From NCBI GenBank assembly GCA_032433765.1, contig JAVIAB010000008.1:46248606-46312605 (forward strand): a DNA stretch of 64,000 nucleotides, in the 5' to 3' direction. The DNA is from Megaustenia siamemsis (lineage: Eukaryota; Mollusca; Gastropoda; Stylommatophora; Ariophantidae). How positions within the stretch are numbered: the stretch's first letter is position 1; every line of letters begins with the position of its first letter. Below the pieces are notes generated by a model. It was not told where the DNA came from and made no database searches. It saw nothing but the letters and a program-made list of their open reading frames with translations. The position numbers and the translations under genes are program-made. Below are positions 21,291 to 32,626 of the stretch, piece by piece.

Positions 21291-21824
21291 AATATGTAAG
21301 AGACTGTGATAAAAAACAAACATGGCGACAAAGAAGCAAAAAGAATTGAAATGGAGAAGAGCTCGATAGAATGAAACAGACAGTGCAATTGACAGAGACA
21401 GAAATAAAGAGATTTGTGAAATGAAAGACAAAAAAGATTGTAAGACAAGAGACGAAAGTAAAAGATGGGTAAGACAGATGATGAGAAAGAAATATATGAC
21501 AGGTGAACAATGCAGAGGGGAGAGAAGGGGAGGGTTAGGATTGACAAAATTATATAAGCGAAGGGAAGAAAACCAGAGTTCAGAGCACTGAGAGAAAAAT
21601 ATAATGAGTGGCAGCTAGGATAGATGTTGCAGTTTTGTGAACATGATACACGACAAAAATGAACAAATAACCAACGTCTCAAAAGAAAGGTCTTCAAATG
21701 GACTATAACAAAAAGACAAAAACAGAATTCACATCTTTAAAAATCAGATTGATCTAAATAGTGAACAGTGGCCTGGGTACCTGGCGCCATCTTGTAAGTG
21801 CACACTTTTTCTTCTTGTTAGTTA
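21291..21824. other. No recognisable feature
   Basis: A purine-rich stretch gives long reverse-strand frames without family motifs (to 161 codons at 21212-21697). These look fortuitous. Confidence 0.45.
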
Positions 21825-22110
21825 TCACCCGTTAGGTGAACGTGGAGGCGTCGTGTCGTAAGTTTAGGACAAGTCTGCTATATCTGCACCATTAGGCCCG
21901 ACACATCCGTCTTCGGTATGGGTAGACTAGCTTAACAACGCTGCCCGGACAGCGTCCATTTCTTGTCTACTCTTCTCGATTTTTGACTGCCAAGGACTCT
22001 TTAACGTTCGCGACCTCACACGGGACCTTGCGTTTATTTCTCGCCATTTTCCGAGAGTGCTATTTACATCAGATTTCATTACCCACAGACAAGGTACCAT
22101 ATTACCAATG
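21825..22110 (-). mobile_element. SINE-2 body fragment (headless)
   Basis: Shares CATCCGTCTTCGGTATGGG with 54340-54360 and TCTTTAACGTTCGCGACC and ATCAGATTTCATTACCCAC with the SINE-2 body at 14560-14670. The tRNA-like head is not found beyond 22110. Confidence 0.65.
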
Positions 22111-22735
22111 TAATCTGTGTTGTGAGGTCTTAGTCAGATCGGGGCAGCTCATATTCTCGATGAAAATAAAATATAAGCAATCACATACTTTGCTACATTT
22201 GTTGAAAATGATAAAGTACCTATATATCTCCATGAGTACAGTGAACTCGATTATTTAAATTGATATCAAGAAGTAGTTCTCATCTTAAAGTATAACATCA
22301 CAATCCGGGGTATTACAGATATTTATTTTTTAAACTTATGGATCTGAAATCTTCCCGTGCTTCGAATCCAAATGAACCAGATTCGTGTTCTTCGTCACTC
22401 GTCCAACAAGCACTCGTCTCTATAGCCCCGCCCTTGTAGGAACGTTCAGTTGGTGTAGTTGCCATGTCCTGTGACCTACAGCTGCCACATTAGCACCTTC
22501 CGGTTCACCACATTTCTCTTCACCACGGCATATTTGGCTACCAGGTAACATACCACTTTGATTTCCTCAACTGCTTGTTCAAATTGGTTAATTTGTTTCC
22601 AGGGGCACCGCGGCAGTTGGAGTAGGAGCTTGATCAGCTAGAGGCCGTTGATCCTGACGCAGGCAGTTAACTATAAGTCGGTTTCATCCCAGGTGCTTGA
22701 GGGCGTCATGACTTCCAAATAATAAACTCACATCA
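22111..22735. other. No recognisable feature
   Basis: Mixed-composition spacer. No coding or repeat signature found. Confidence 0.4.
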
Positions 22736-23160
22736 GTGACAAAATCGATTCTCTCAGGCTGTCATTCGTCTGACATTAAATGTGTTAAACGAATAAAAGG
22801 AAACAGCCTGGGAGATAAGATCAGAAATAAAGAAATAATTTTTTTTAATGTTAGGATTAACCCCTGCCATAGAATATATAAAGAAACAACAGATAAAATG
22901 GTTTGGCCACATGACAAGGCAGAGTGATCAAAACACAGCACAACGAGCCCACAATAAACGCTGCGAGAATACCAGACACAAGGATCGACCACTAAAAAGA
23001 TGGATCGATAGAATATTAGAAGCATTAGGAAACATAACAGCAGTAGAGGCGAACAGAAGAGAAAAAGACCGCAAGTTATATCTCCCCTCGACGCTGAAAG
23101 GCAAATGAGGAAGGGTAAAAGAAGAGGAAGAAGCGACACATTATCTCAAAACTATAACGA
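22736..23160 (+). pseudogene. LINE-E C-terminal fragment
   Basis: Two overlapping frames give KCVKRIKGNSLGDKIRNKE, then PAIEYIKKQQIKWFGHMTRQ and an RKLYLPSTLKG ending (to 23108). The same blocks occur at 26095-26520 (minus) and 45770-46425 (plus). The IKWFGH stretch corresponds to the RWLGH-type motif of other LINE tails. One frameshift near 22845; RT core absent. Confidence 0.8.
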
Positions 23161-23241
23161 CCATAAACTATCATCATCATTATATGTCATCAGCAATGTC
23201 AGTTTACTCTTAAACATTGATCAAACCCAGTTGTGTATCTC

Positions 23242-23292
23242 ACTCACTCCCTCACTCACTCACTCACTCACTCACACACACACACACACACA
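23242..23292. repeat. (ACTC)n(AC)n microsatellite
   Basis: About six CACT tetramers run straight into an AC dinucleotide tract. Confidence 0.9.
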
Positions 23293-23984
23293 TACAACAC
23301 TAGGTAATTAGGTAATATAATAAGATGCCCTTTCTTCTTTAAACATAGTAAATTGAGTAGAAGTGCGCACCTGATGATATGTGTGAACTTAATTCTTTGT
23401 TTTGGTTTCTTAATTTTCTTGTCTTTTTTTTAAGTGCGATGTAAGCAGATATTTATGGTTATGGAAATGGAAGACCCCGGAATCACAGTAAAACGAATTA
23501 AAATCCATAATTGCTCAACCGCCCGTGCCAGTGCAATCATCCGAATTACTAACTGTTCTCCCAAACAAAGAAAGGTAGCCGTAGTCCCCATCATAGCAGT
23601 CTCAGCACACGCCAAAAGGCATAAGGCGAAACCGCACAGAAAGTGAACACAGCCAACTGTTCCTTGTCATACGATATCATCATTCATCGTAAACAATTGG
23701 AATATTGAAACATGATCAAAACGGATGAGACACACAGCTCACGGTGTGCACAGAGCACTTAACTTAGCTCCTGCAACAAGCCGGACTTGGAATATTAGGA
23801 AACTGCAACAAGGAACACTTTTCATACATAGCCTTCAATGGTTCCTGCCGCCTATCCACCATATTGACCGAAAGTTCATGTCGTCCTGAAGATTATGATC
23901 GTCATGTCTTTTTAATTATGTATAGCGCTTGATGATGTTAGAAGATCGTTTTTTACTCCAATTCCGAACATATAAAGCACATTA
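23293..23984. other. No recognisable feature
   Basis: Small antiparallel frames at 23430-23646 have no family signature. Confidence 0.4.
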
Positions 23985-24410
23985 GTCGTCAGATTATGCC
24001 CGTCGCACATCAAACAACAGACCGTAAGATTAGCGTATGGCCGGTCTAGGGTATATACGATGAGCCATTATGATGACGTAGCACACACAACAATGGCTGC
24101 GCTATAGATTCCGATTACTCTAGTGAATGCAGCCTACAACGAACGAAACACGGTGCAAATTCCCTAAATAGAAAACAACTTCGGCTGACTTGACGGAGCA
24201 TCCACATTAGTGAACTGTAACATGTAAATAACTTGCGTCAAACAATTTCAACAACGGTCATTGAACAGCATTCAATGTGTTGACGTATACCGCAGATCAA
24301 CTCTAGACGGTGGAAGGTCGCGTTCACAGCACTTGACTTGTCAAAATAGAATATTGCCGTGCGTACGACTCCGCTTCATCGGCGCAGATTTATTAAGTAG
24401 AACATCATTT
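23985..24410 (-). pseudogene. RNase-H-type LINE tail, decayed copy
   Basis: Collinear with 15290-15900, sharing GTCGTCAGATTAT, CGCACATC.AACAACAG, ATGATGACGT.GCACAC, and an AACAACGGTCATTGAACAG block. A central part present at 15340-15500 is deleted. No open frame remains. Confidence 0.65.
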
Positions 24411-25029
24411 TTACTTTAACGCAGAAAATTGCACTGGAGATTCGAAATTAATCAGTCCCCAAATGCTATTTCTGCAGCGATCGAGAGAACATGAACTCGT
24501 TCTACCATCTTGGAAACTGAAGTCCTCAGAGATTTGATCCTCCGGAAATGAGATAAGAACTTTTTTTTTGGTTAGTTCTGACGAAATATTAAGAGAACTA
24601 CATCGTGGTATCATGTACAGTCTCAAGAATTGTTTCTTTGTCAATGTTAAACTACCTTATAGTAATTAGTGGAATTATACACACTGGTACGAGCAGGATG
24701 GGTCACGTACTAAGAATTGATCAGAAGCAATCACAACAACTGTCATGCTGTGAAAAACGAAAAGGAAGGGCAATCTAGAAAAACAGTCTTTTGATCATAT
24801 AAGTTGTATCTTGTTGCTGTCATGGATCCACAAATGACACTATGACATACGACGAGTCAGTCACGTGACCAATTCTCGGGCCTGAAGCGGATATTTACCC
24901 TCGAAGGTAAATCTTGGATCCTTTTAAAGATTTCCTTTTCGGGGAAATACCAACCCTACAAGTTGAGTGCTGTCGAGCCCACTCTGCTCGTAGATTCTAT
25001 CTGTGTATTGTCCACGGCATTTCACCTTT
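24411..25029. other. No recognisable feature
   Basis: No motif seen. The last 80 bp begin to show diverged units of the following minisatellite. Confidence 0.4.
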
Positions 25030-25425
25030 CGTTCTCTCAATGGTGTTTCACATTCCTGTTCTCCCATAGCCTTTAACCTTTCGTTCTCACATTTCTGTTC
25101 TCACATTGATGTTCTCACATAGGTGTTCTTCCACAGGTGCTCTCCCATAGCCTTACACTGTTCGTTTCTTTCATTGGTGTTCAGTCATACGTGTTCTTCC
25201 ATTGGTGATCTCCCATTGGTGTTCACCCATAAGTGTTCTCCCATTGGTGTTCACCCATAAGTGTTCTCCCATTGGTGTTCACCAATTCGTGTTCACCCGT
25301 AAGTGTTCTCCCATTGGTGTTCACCAATAAGTGTTCTCCCATTAGTGTTCACCCATAAGTGTTCTCCCATTGGTGTTCACCCGTAAGTGTTCTTCTATTG
25401 GTGTTCACCAATTCGTGTTCTCCCG
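25030..25425. repeat. 28-bp minisatellite
   Basis: Unit TGTTCTCCCATTGGTGTTCA plus CCCATAAG, about 28 bp. Diverged at the left (CACATTGATGTTCTC forms) and nearly uniform from 25200 to 25400. Confidence 0.9.
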
Positions 25426-25429
25426 CAAC

Positions 25430-25645
25430 CACATAGCTGGTTATCATTTCCATCCCTGACTTCCTATTATCTTAAGCCGTCTGGTATCTTTTCAATCTTT
25501 CCCATTATCTCTTCCTCTCTCAATTTGTTCATGTTTTCGCGAAATATGTGTACCCAAGTTATTACCTTCTGCTCACATGCCCCATAAAATAATAACTGCT
25601 TCCTTCTATTATTGGTTAAAAAACTTCTTGTATCCATCCAAAATG
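25430..25645 (-). pseudogene. LINE-C-like C-terminal fragment
   Basis: Reverse translation includes KKQLLFYGACEQKVITW and GKIEKIPDGLR, parallel to the LINE-C block RKQSTFFGHIMRRGKLEY followed by GKIKGKRDRG and an EKILDSL-type stretch. Diverged, possibly a sister family. Confidence 0.55.
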
Positions 25646-25649
25646 TCAC

Positions 25650-26030
25650 AGAGAATAAGAAAGAAGATAAAATAACTGAATTAAAGAAGGAGTATTACTC
25701 AAACTTAAAATGAATAGATTAGAATACATTTCAAATGAGCTGATAAGGGATGAATTGCGCTTTATAAGAAAACGTTGGAAATACATCGGTCTTGTGCTGA
25801 GAATGAACGATGTAAGGCTTCCCCATAAGGCATTGAGGTGAAAACCACCTGGTAAAAGAATACAAGGCAGGCCCAGAAAATCGCTACAAAGAAGAGTTAT
25901 TAGGGAAGGCTCAACCATGGGACAAAGAAACAACAAAGACCAACAAGAACTAGCAGCAAATCGTCAATCGTGGAGAACTATGACTTCCTCCCATGTGCTA
26001 TATTTCAATCCGAGAGGAAAATGAATGAAT
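25650..26030 (+). pseudogene. LINE-F C-terminal fragment
   Basis: Plus-strand translation: RLEYISNELIRDELRFIRK, then RWKYIGLVLRMNDVRLPHKA, KRIQGRPRKSLQRRVIRE, and ELAANRQSWRTMTSSHV. It is a LINE tail matching the split copy at 11455-12015 and supplies the empty-site reference for the SINE-1 insertion there. One stop before KPPGKR. RT core absent. Confidence 0.78.
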
Positions 26031-26094
26031 GAAAAAAGAATTGCTAAAAGGAGAGCCGCGATAACGTGAAACATAGTTCACAGGAACTAGAATT

Positions 26095-26520
26095 CTTATT
26101 TCTTCTTCTTCTATTCTTCCTTTATTTCCGATGGCGTCGAGGGGAGATAGAATCTGCGATTCTTTGCTCTTCTGTTGGCAACATCCGGTGTTATCACTCC
26201 TAGTGACTCTAGTATTCCCTCTATCCATCTCTTTCTCTGTCTTCCTCTTAATATGGCGTTTTCGTAGCGTTTGTTTATGGCTCTTTGAGTCATTGTTAGT
26301 TCGTTTTGTCTTGTTATGTGGCCGAACCAATTTATATGTTGTTTCTTTATGTGTTCGATGGCTGGTTCAATTTCGAGTTTCTTCCTCAGGTCAGTGTTTC
26401 TTACTCTGTCCCTTAAGCTGTTTCCTGTCATTCTTCTGACACATTTCATTTCGGTGGTCGTTATCTTTCTTATTGTTCTAGAGTCCAGCGTCCAATTCTG
26501 GCACTGATAGCACAGAGTTA
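26095..26520 (-). pseudogene. LINE-E C-terminal fragment (one open frame)
   Basis: A 112-codon reverse-strand frame (26111-26449) reads KCVRRMTGNSLRDRVRNTD, then PAIEHIKKQHINWFGHITRQ, GRQRKRWIEGILESLGV and RRFYLPSTPSEI. This is the least broken LINE-E tail in the window. Flanking sequence up to 26520 continues the match in other frames. Confidence 0.82.
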
Positions 26521-27149
26521 GTAGAAAAATTGGTTTGTATATTGCCCGTTTTTTTTTTTTAACTAGAATTAGTTCTACTATTTCAGGCTACCATTGTAAC
26601 TTCGCTTCTTGTTTACTTGTTAACGAAATGTCAGCGTCAATAAATGTGGGCTCCAATACAATGATTCTGCCTTCCTCTGTGTCACAGAACGTGATCGTGT
26701 TAGGAGATGATGTTTAATAAATATTAGGGGGAATTATTTTTTTTTTCAGTTCTGACAATGGAATATATTCTGTCTAATTCTAAAATGTTGGCAAAAATAT
26801 CTAGTGTGTTTGTCTCATATGCGGGTCCTATTGGTGTGTACAAAAAACAGTACGTTAAAAAAGATGGAAATCATGGATGAGTGAGGCTGTAGATATTGTT
26901 CAGCAGATGTGTTCAATCAAGGACACAGAGAACGGGGAAGAATGAGTACTAGTGCCGTCAGGGTGCAGTACATCGTTTCCTGTAGTCATCATAATGCACA
27001 TCCGTTTGTTTTCATGTCAAAGTGGCACTTTAGTTCAAATCTGTAAAATGTTTTGGCGTTTATGGATGAGAATGCTTTGAGTCTAGTGCATACCTCTCAT
27101 TTCTAAAAGTGTTATTTTGTTTTTGAAAAGTCTTCAATTTGCGACACCA
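26521..27149. other. No recognisable feature
   Basis: Contains short poly-T runs. No family identified. Confidence 0.4.
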
Positions 27150-27425
27150 AACACACAATTAAACATCCCAGTTAAAGTAAATATGTAACTTATTAGATAA
27201 TGCTCGTAAAAAAAGATCAAATAATCGCAAATTTGAGAATTTATGAGGATGCAATATTCGTGTTTTAAGCACAAATGTTCTTTTTTTTTTATTTGTTACT
27301 GCAAAATACAGCTTATAACCTCTTTGAACGTATAAGGGAAGACGATTGTGTATTTTATCTTCTGAACACAAACTAGCAAATTTACTAAAGTATCAGTGAC
27401 AAACATCTGTGACGGATAGAGGATG
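27150..27425. repeat. Dispersed repeat X, copy 1
   Basis: Shares ordered landmarks with 35480-35955 and 39200-39425: TAATGCTCG..AAAAA, ATCAAA-AT, a GCAAT..T..TTTTAA.CACAAA stretch leading to a T run, then TACAGCTT and a GTGACAAACA..TGTGAC end. It ends just before an RNase H relic here. Class unknown. Confidence 0.55.
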
Positions 27426-27469
27426 CAGACAACAAACCCCTTGGTCGTTGCAACAGAAATGCAGGTCTT

Positions 27470-28030
27470 GATTATTGAGAACTCTTCTGAGAGTTATGCA
27501 ATCATATAGGAAGATAAGTTATCAAATCAGTTACTCGATACGTACTGAGTTAATGGGCTTTCAGTGCTCAGTTTGGGGTAGAACTGTGAACGAAGACAGT
27601 TGTGCTTTCGAACTGACCACAAATTGTTTGACCATGGAAATTACGGCTGTTGCTAAAGCATCGGCTTGTTTTGAGACATAGACTTTGTATGTGTATGCGT
27701 GTTTCCTCAGTGATTGAGTTATGCTCTGGAAGATCACACCTGGCTGGGTTTGACGGCAGTGGTTAATCTCCGAGGAGGTCTAGTCTGATAAAAGTCTGTT
27801 TCATTTTCGTGCCAGGGCATGCTGATGTTAGAGGTAATAAGCGTACTGACAGGCTTGCCAGTTTGGCAAATTGTGGAGTGCGGAAGAACAAAGAACAACG
27901 ATGACATTCTGAATGTCCTTAGGGCCGCTGAACAAAAGACCAACTAAAAAAAATAACTAATTCTGCAACTATGTACGCACGCCATGAATATCATGTCAAG
28001 GAGGGAGATGCCAGATGGAAGCCAAAGAAG
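27470..28030 (+). pseudogene. RNase H domain relic of a LINE
   Basis: Broken frames give CAFELTTNCLTMEITAVAKA (RNase H segment with the acidic E), then in another frame a stretch equivalent to VPGHADVRGNKRTDRLASL, then ILNVLRAAEQ. These match the intact domain at 59567-60286 in order. At least two frameshifts and internal stops; inactive. Confidence 0.72.
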
Positions 28031-28765
28031 GCTTGTAAACCGAGACTGGGCTTTCGATCTTAATTACCTTAAAGGAATTTGGTTGTTTGGTTGTGGTTTG
28101 AACTAAATAGCTTTATTAAGGAATCGGATACATTTGAGATAGAGAACAAAGAAAGAAAATGAAAGAAGAGAGGCGAGTACTGCACCATAAGGACAAAAAG
28201 GCATTTTAGTTTTCTTTAGAAATGCTATTCTTAAATTAACGTTGACATTTTTTCCCCTAAAATAAACTGTTAAATAATCATAATCATACTAATATTATGC
28301 ATTCAGCTCTGTATGGGTTAAAAGGTACTTGCCACATTTAGGGCTACCTGGAGTGCAACTGGATCGATTTCGGCAAACATAAATTTCCGTAAACCAATAA
28401 AATAAAAATTGTTTACAGATACCGAATATTTCCAAGTATTGGTGCCCCTGGACACGACTGAGTTTCCTATAATGAAAGGCGATGACAAGTTGGCTTCAGG
28501 GGACGCCATAGTGGAAGTTATAGCTTGACAAGAGAGATATATTAGCGTCTCTCATTGGTCGATTATTGCGGCCTGACACCGTAATTAATGATGAAGGAAT
28601 TATGATGCTAATGTGCAGATGTCTGGTACTGTCAATATTGTTCTATGCAAGGCTTCTTTTTCAGCGGGAACAGTCGGGGAAGCGTTCTGGTAGATTTTTT
28701 TAAATTTTATTTTAACAGTCACTGAATTTTACTACTCAATTACTGTCACTTCTTACATTTCATCT
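28031..28765. other. No recognisable feature
   Basis: AT-rich stretch without motif. Confidence 0.4.
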
Positions 28766-29185
28766 GACAAACACATCAGCATCATAATGTAATATAATTT
28801 GACAATTATAATATCAGTATCATTATGTAATACAATTTGACAACTATAATATCAGTATAATAATGTAATACAATTTGACAACTATAATATCAGTATAATA
28901 ATGTAATATAATTGGACTACTATAATATCAGTATCATAAAGTAATGCAATAAAACAACTATAATATCAGTATCATGATGTAATACAATTTGACAACTATA
29001 ATATCAGTATCATTATGTAATACAATTGACAACTATAATATCAGTATAATAATGTAATACAATTTGACAACTATAATATCAGTATAATAATGTAATATAA
29101 TTGGACTACTATAATATCAGTATCATAAAGTAATGCAATAAAACAACTATAATATCAGTATCATGATGTAATACAATTTGACCAC
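28766..29185. repeat. 38-bp minisatellite with ~190-bp higher-order period
   Basis: Unit ATATCAGTATCATTATGTAA plus TACAATTTGACAACTATA. Variants such as ATATAATTGGACTACTATAA and GTAATGCAATAAAACAAC recur in the same order about 190 bp apart (28904 and 29093), equal to five units. Confidence 0.9.
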
Positions 29186-29205
29186 TGGTCAAATAATAAT
29201 ATCAG

Positions 29206-29460
29206 TTATTGAGTTATTTGCGGGTCATCATCATCACACTCCGAACATGTCCATAGATGCTCAGCTCAGATCCCCTCCTCAGCAAGTCCCGCAGCGTCCA
29301 GCGACTGACGACTCCATTTCTGTGTTGGTTGATTAGTCTTCTAACACGGCCGCTAAGTTTCTCATTTCTTGCTGTGCCCATCTTAACTCCCATTTCCATC
29401 ATCCGAACAAGTCACGTGGATCTGTGTTTGTCGAAGTCCTGTGCTCTTCCCAAATCAGTA
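29206..29460 (-). pseudogene. RNase-H-LINE C-terminal fragment
   Basis: Reverse translation contains MMEMGVKMGTARNEKL, RVRRLINQHRNGVVSRWTLR and LLRRGSE, nearly identical to the C-terminus of the 59567-60286 protein. The 3' end is at 29206-29220 with GAGTTATTTGCGGGTCATC, the same tail junction as at 60265-60285. Upstream it is joined directly to LINE-D sequence at about 29460. Confidence 0.85.
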
Positions 29461-30090
29461 TCCAGGTTGTATGTTTTGAATATTACCTTTTTTATGTTCA
29501 TAGTTTTAGTCTTTTTGATATTCACATAAAATCCATATTTTTTGCTTGTCATGTTTGTTTCATTAAGTAATTGTTGTAGATCTTTAGGATTTTCTGATAG
29601 TAATACAGTATCACCGGGAGCCGCGATAGCTCAGTGGTTAGTGAACTGAACTACAAAGGACAAGAGGTAGGGTTCGATCCCAACCGAGGGCTTCCGATTC
29701 ACCCAGCCTTAAATGGGTACCGGATTTTTCTCTGAGAAAGTAAAGCGGCACGGGCGTAATACCGACCACATTACCCCAAAAATCATGTGCTGAAGGTCTG
29801 TAAAATTTACGGTCACTAACACCATATTCCCTATACGCCACTTGGCGTGGCAGGGGTAATTTACGCTTTTTACTACCACAGTATCATCAACATATCTTAG
29901 GTTATTGATTATCTTTCCATGAATGTTTAGCCCTGGCATCTCTTTGATGTTTTTACAGATTTTCTAAGTGTATAGATTGAACAAGCTTGGCGATAGGATG
30001 CATCACTGTATATATAGTAAATATGATCTCCTATTTTTATATCATTAGGTGTAGAATTCTCTTTGTTATATTTCATTACTACAAGAACAT
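29461..30090 (-). pseudogene. LINE-D RT relic, split by SINE-1
   Basis: Reverse complement of ACAACAATTAC..AATGAAAC, then (after the SINE) CCTAAGATATGTTGATGATA coding the YVDDT-type catalytic site, then the region corresponding to 20145-20235. It matches the LINE-D copy at 19985-21290. Broken frames. SINE-1 occupies 29618-29877. Confidence 0.8.
29605..29886 (+). mobile_element. SINE-1 copy with 9-bp target-site duplication, inside LINE-D
   Basis: Body 29618-29877. A-box GATAGCTCAGTGG, B-box GGTTCGATCCC. Shared body ends GCCACTTGGCGTGGCAGGGG. ACAGTATCA occurs at both ends (29605-29613 and 29878-29886). The target is the reverse-strand sequence coding the RT active site. Confidence 0.9.
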
Positions 30091-30106
30091 ATCGCATCGG
30101 AGAATA

Positions 30107-30270
30107 CAGGCCGTTTGTTCAGTGCAGTAGCCACGTTATATTCGGGTCTGAGTGTTTATTTCACCCCCCCCCCCCCCCCCCCGACATAAAAAAAACAAAA
30201 AACGTTTGACCCTAACGAATTCAAACTCGCGTTTTTTCTGGTTTCTTGCTGGACAAGTTATCGATTGTCT
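30107..30270 (-). mobile_element. SINE-5-like dispersed repeat with poly-C tract
   Basis: GGCCGTTTGTTCAGTGCAGT and the following bases match the reverse complement of 4050-4100. After a run of about 18 Cs, AATTCAAACTCGCGTTTTTT and TTATCGATTG match the reverse complement of 3825-3880. The two halves therefore co-occur at both loci, which supports one element with an internal or junctional C tract. Confidence 0.45.
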
Positions 30271-30439
30271 ACCCGATCTCAAGGTCACTGACGTCAATAA
30301 CTCTATAGCGTGCTATATAGCAACAATCATTCTGGATATTAAGAGAGGAAGGGACAGAGAGCGAGAGAAGAAAAATGAAAAGAAGATGATGATGGTGACG
30401 AAAGAGAAAAAGAAGATCGGATAGATTAACACATCATCA
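30271..30439. other. No recognisable feature
   Basis: Short purine-rich spacer. Confidence 0.4.
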
Positions 30440-30835
30440 TGGGTTATGTTCCCCCATCGAAACCTGGCTATCATGGAGCAGCTCTTCACTCAGTCTTTTG
30501 TCTTGACGGTGCATATTCTCATAGGTTCACTTGTCCACCTTTTGATGTTAACAGTCCACTTTAGTCTTGGTCTGCCTCTGCCTCGTCTACCTTGTACCTT
30601 CCCTTCCAAGATGACTTGTATTAAGATAGGGTATTGTGTCTCTTTACATGCCCAAACAATTTCAGTTCTCCTTTTCGAATTGTGTTAAGTCGTTTTTTTT
30701 TTTTTTCATTTTCAGCTGATTCAGAACTTCCTTGTTTGTCTTCTTTTCCTTCCACCCAATTCTCCCCATTTTTATATAGATCCACATTTCAAAGGCTTCA
30801 ATTTTAATCTTAATCTTTACCGTCCACTACCCAAC
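30440..30835 (-). pseudogene. LINE-D 3' fragment
   Basis: Same landmarks as 39685-40060: TCTTGACGGTGCATATTC, TTAGTCTTGGTCTGCCTCTG, CTTGTACCTTCCCTTCCAAG and CACATTTCAAAGGCTTCAAT. Reverse-strand LINE tail containing the GRGRPR-type motif. Immediately followed by LINE-B. Confidence 0.8.
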
Positions 30836-30839
30836 AATT

Positions 30840-32511
30840 GAATAGATCTTAAAGCTGAAACACCAGCAGCAGAATTAGATATCAATTTAGATGACTTCAC
30901 CTTGAGCGAAATTGAGACCTCCTTAAAGCGTATGGACAAAACAAGGCTGCTGGCGAGGATAAGTTAACAGCTGAGATCCTCAAGGCAATTGATAGACATA
31001 ATTTATTGCATCTCCAGAAAATGTTCAACATCATTTGGAAACCAGAGAAAGTGCCTCATATGTGGAAAAAAAGGAATCATTGTTAAGATCTCAAAAGGGG
31101 CAATCTCAGAGATTGTAACAACTGGAGAGGCGTGACACTTTTGTCAGTTGCCTTAAAATTATTCTGCAAAATTATCATGAATAGAATAAAGGATTCAATA
31201 GATACAGTAATGTTTGAAGAACAGGAAGGGTTTAGAAGACGGAGAAGCTGCCATGATCACATTTTTACTTATATTCGAGGAACACATTGAAAAGCAAAGA
31301 CCTTTTGTACTTAACTTCATTAACTTAAAAAAGCATTCGACAGCATTCATAGAGATTCTTTGTTGAAAATTCTGAAGCAATATGGCTTACCATCAAAAAT
31401 ATTAAATATTACAAAGACATGTATGATGGCTACACATGTGCAGTTCGAAAAAAGGAAGGACTGAGTGAATGTTTTCCAATAGAAACTGGGGTTAAACCAG
31501 AATGTATTTTATCGCCTTTGTTATTTGGAATTGTTATGGACTTCATAATGAAGAAATGCTGCACTGGTAACAAAGGCATCGAATGGATACAACGAGACCA
31601 TTTGGAGGACCTCGACTTTGCTGATGACATAGTTCTCATCAGCAGTCAGATAAAAACGATACAGGAAAACACTATCATCAATAGCCAGAAAAATTGGGCT
31701 TGAGGTCAATCATGAAAAGACTAAAGTCATGAAAAGCTTAATTCCAACAGATGACAGAATATACATGGAAAATAAACCAGTGGAAGAGATCGACCACTTT
31801 ATCTATCTTGGAAGTCACATTGATCGGGAAGGGAATACAAGTAAAGAAATTAGAATCAGAATAGCTAAAGCAGCAATGTCTTTCAGAAGCCTTGAAAAGT
31901 TGTGGAAATCAAAACTCATCAGCACAAAGACAAAACTTAGACTATTCAAATCAAATGTACTATCCACCCTTACGTATGCGTGTGAAAGCTGGAAAACAAC
32001 AAGAGATATAGAGACAAAGTTGAATGCGTTCGAAAATAAATGTCTAAGGTAAATACTTGGTATAGCGTGGAACGAATTCAAAACAAACGAGGAAATTAGA
32101 GAAATCGCCAATCAACCACTAATATCTTCAGTAATCAAGAAAAGACGATGGTCATATGTTGGACATGTGATGAGAAGAGATAATAACCGAATAACAAAGC
32201 AAGCCCTCATGTGGGAAACAACAGGTAAGAGGAAAAGAGGCCGACCCAGAAAGACACTGAGAAGAACATTGATCAGAGAGGCAAGAGCAGCAGGAATCGG
32301 CTCACTATGAGATAGAGTTGTTTGCACAGAACAGAGACAAATGGCGAGATTTGATAAAATATTTTTACAAGGATTGAAGACTGCAAGAATGAAATTTAGA
32401 TAAGAGAAAGAGTATCTGGGTGTATGTCCTATTATGGTGGAGCGGATATGGAGATATGGACTTTAGCAATCAAATGATGTATGGGGATGCCCCGACTGCA
32501 AAGAAACTAAT
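30840..32511 (+). pseudogene. LINE-B relic: reverse transcriptase, 5'-truncated
   Basis: RT blocks: EIETSLKRMDK, an AGEDKLTAEI-type segment, CNNWRGVTL, SVALKLFCKIIMNRIK; then MYDGYTCAVRKKEGLSE (31419-), CILSPLLFGIVMDFIMKKC and the catalytic FADD (LDFADDIVLISS, about 31615-31640). A second frame (31729-32052) carries IDHFIYLGSHIDREGNTSKE and TYACESWKTTRD. The tail reads RRWSYVGHVMRRDNNRI and GKRKRGRPRK. At least four frame breaks, including a stop after CLR at 32050. The coding tail is followed by a short UTR and then an (AATAG)n tract. Confidence 0.9.
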
Positions 32512-32626
32512 TTCAATAGAATAGAATAGAATAGAATAGAATAGAATAGAATAGAATAGAATAGAATAGAATAGAATAGAATAGAATAGAATAGAATAGA
32601 ATAGAATAGAATAGAATAGAATAGAG
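32512..32626. repeat. (AATAG)n microsatellite at LINE-B 3' end
   Basis: About 22 perfect AATAG pentamers directly after TTTC at the end of LINE-B. Other LINE-B copies end in GGTCAATAG, i.e. a single unit of the same pentamer. Confidence 0.93.

Noticed and set aside
21154..21697. Overlapping reverse frames with membrane-like composition
   Set aside because: Pyrimidine-rich on that strand, three frames open together, no recognisable motif or conserved start.
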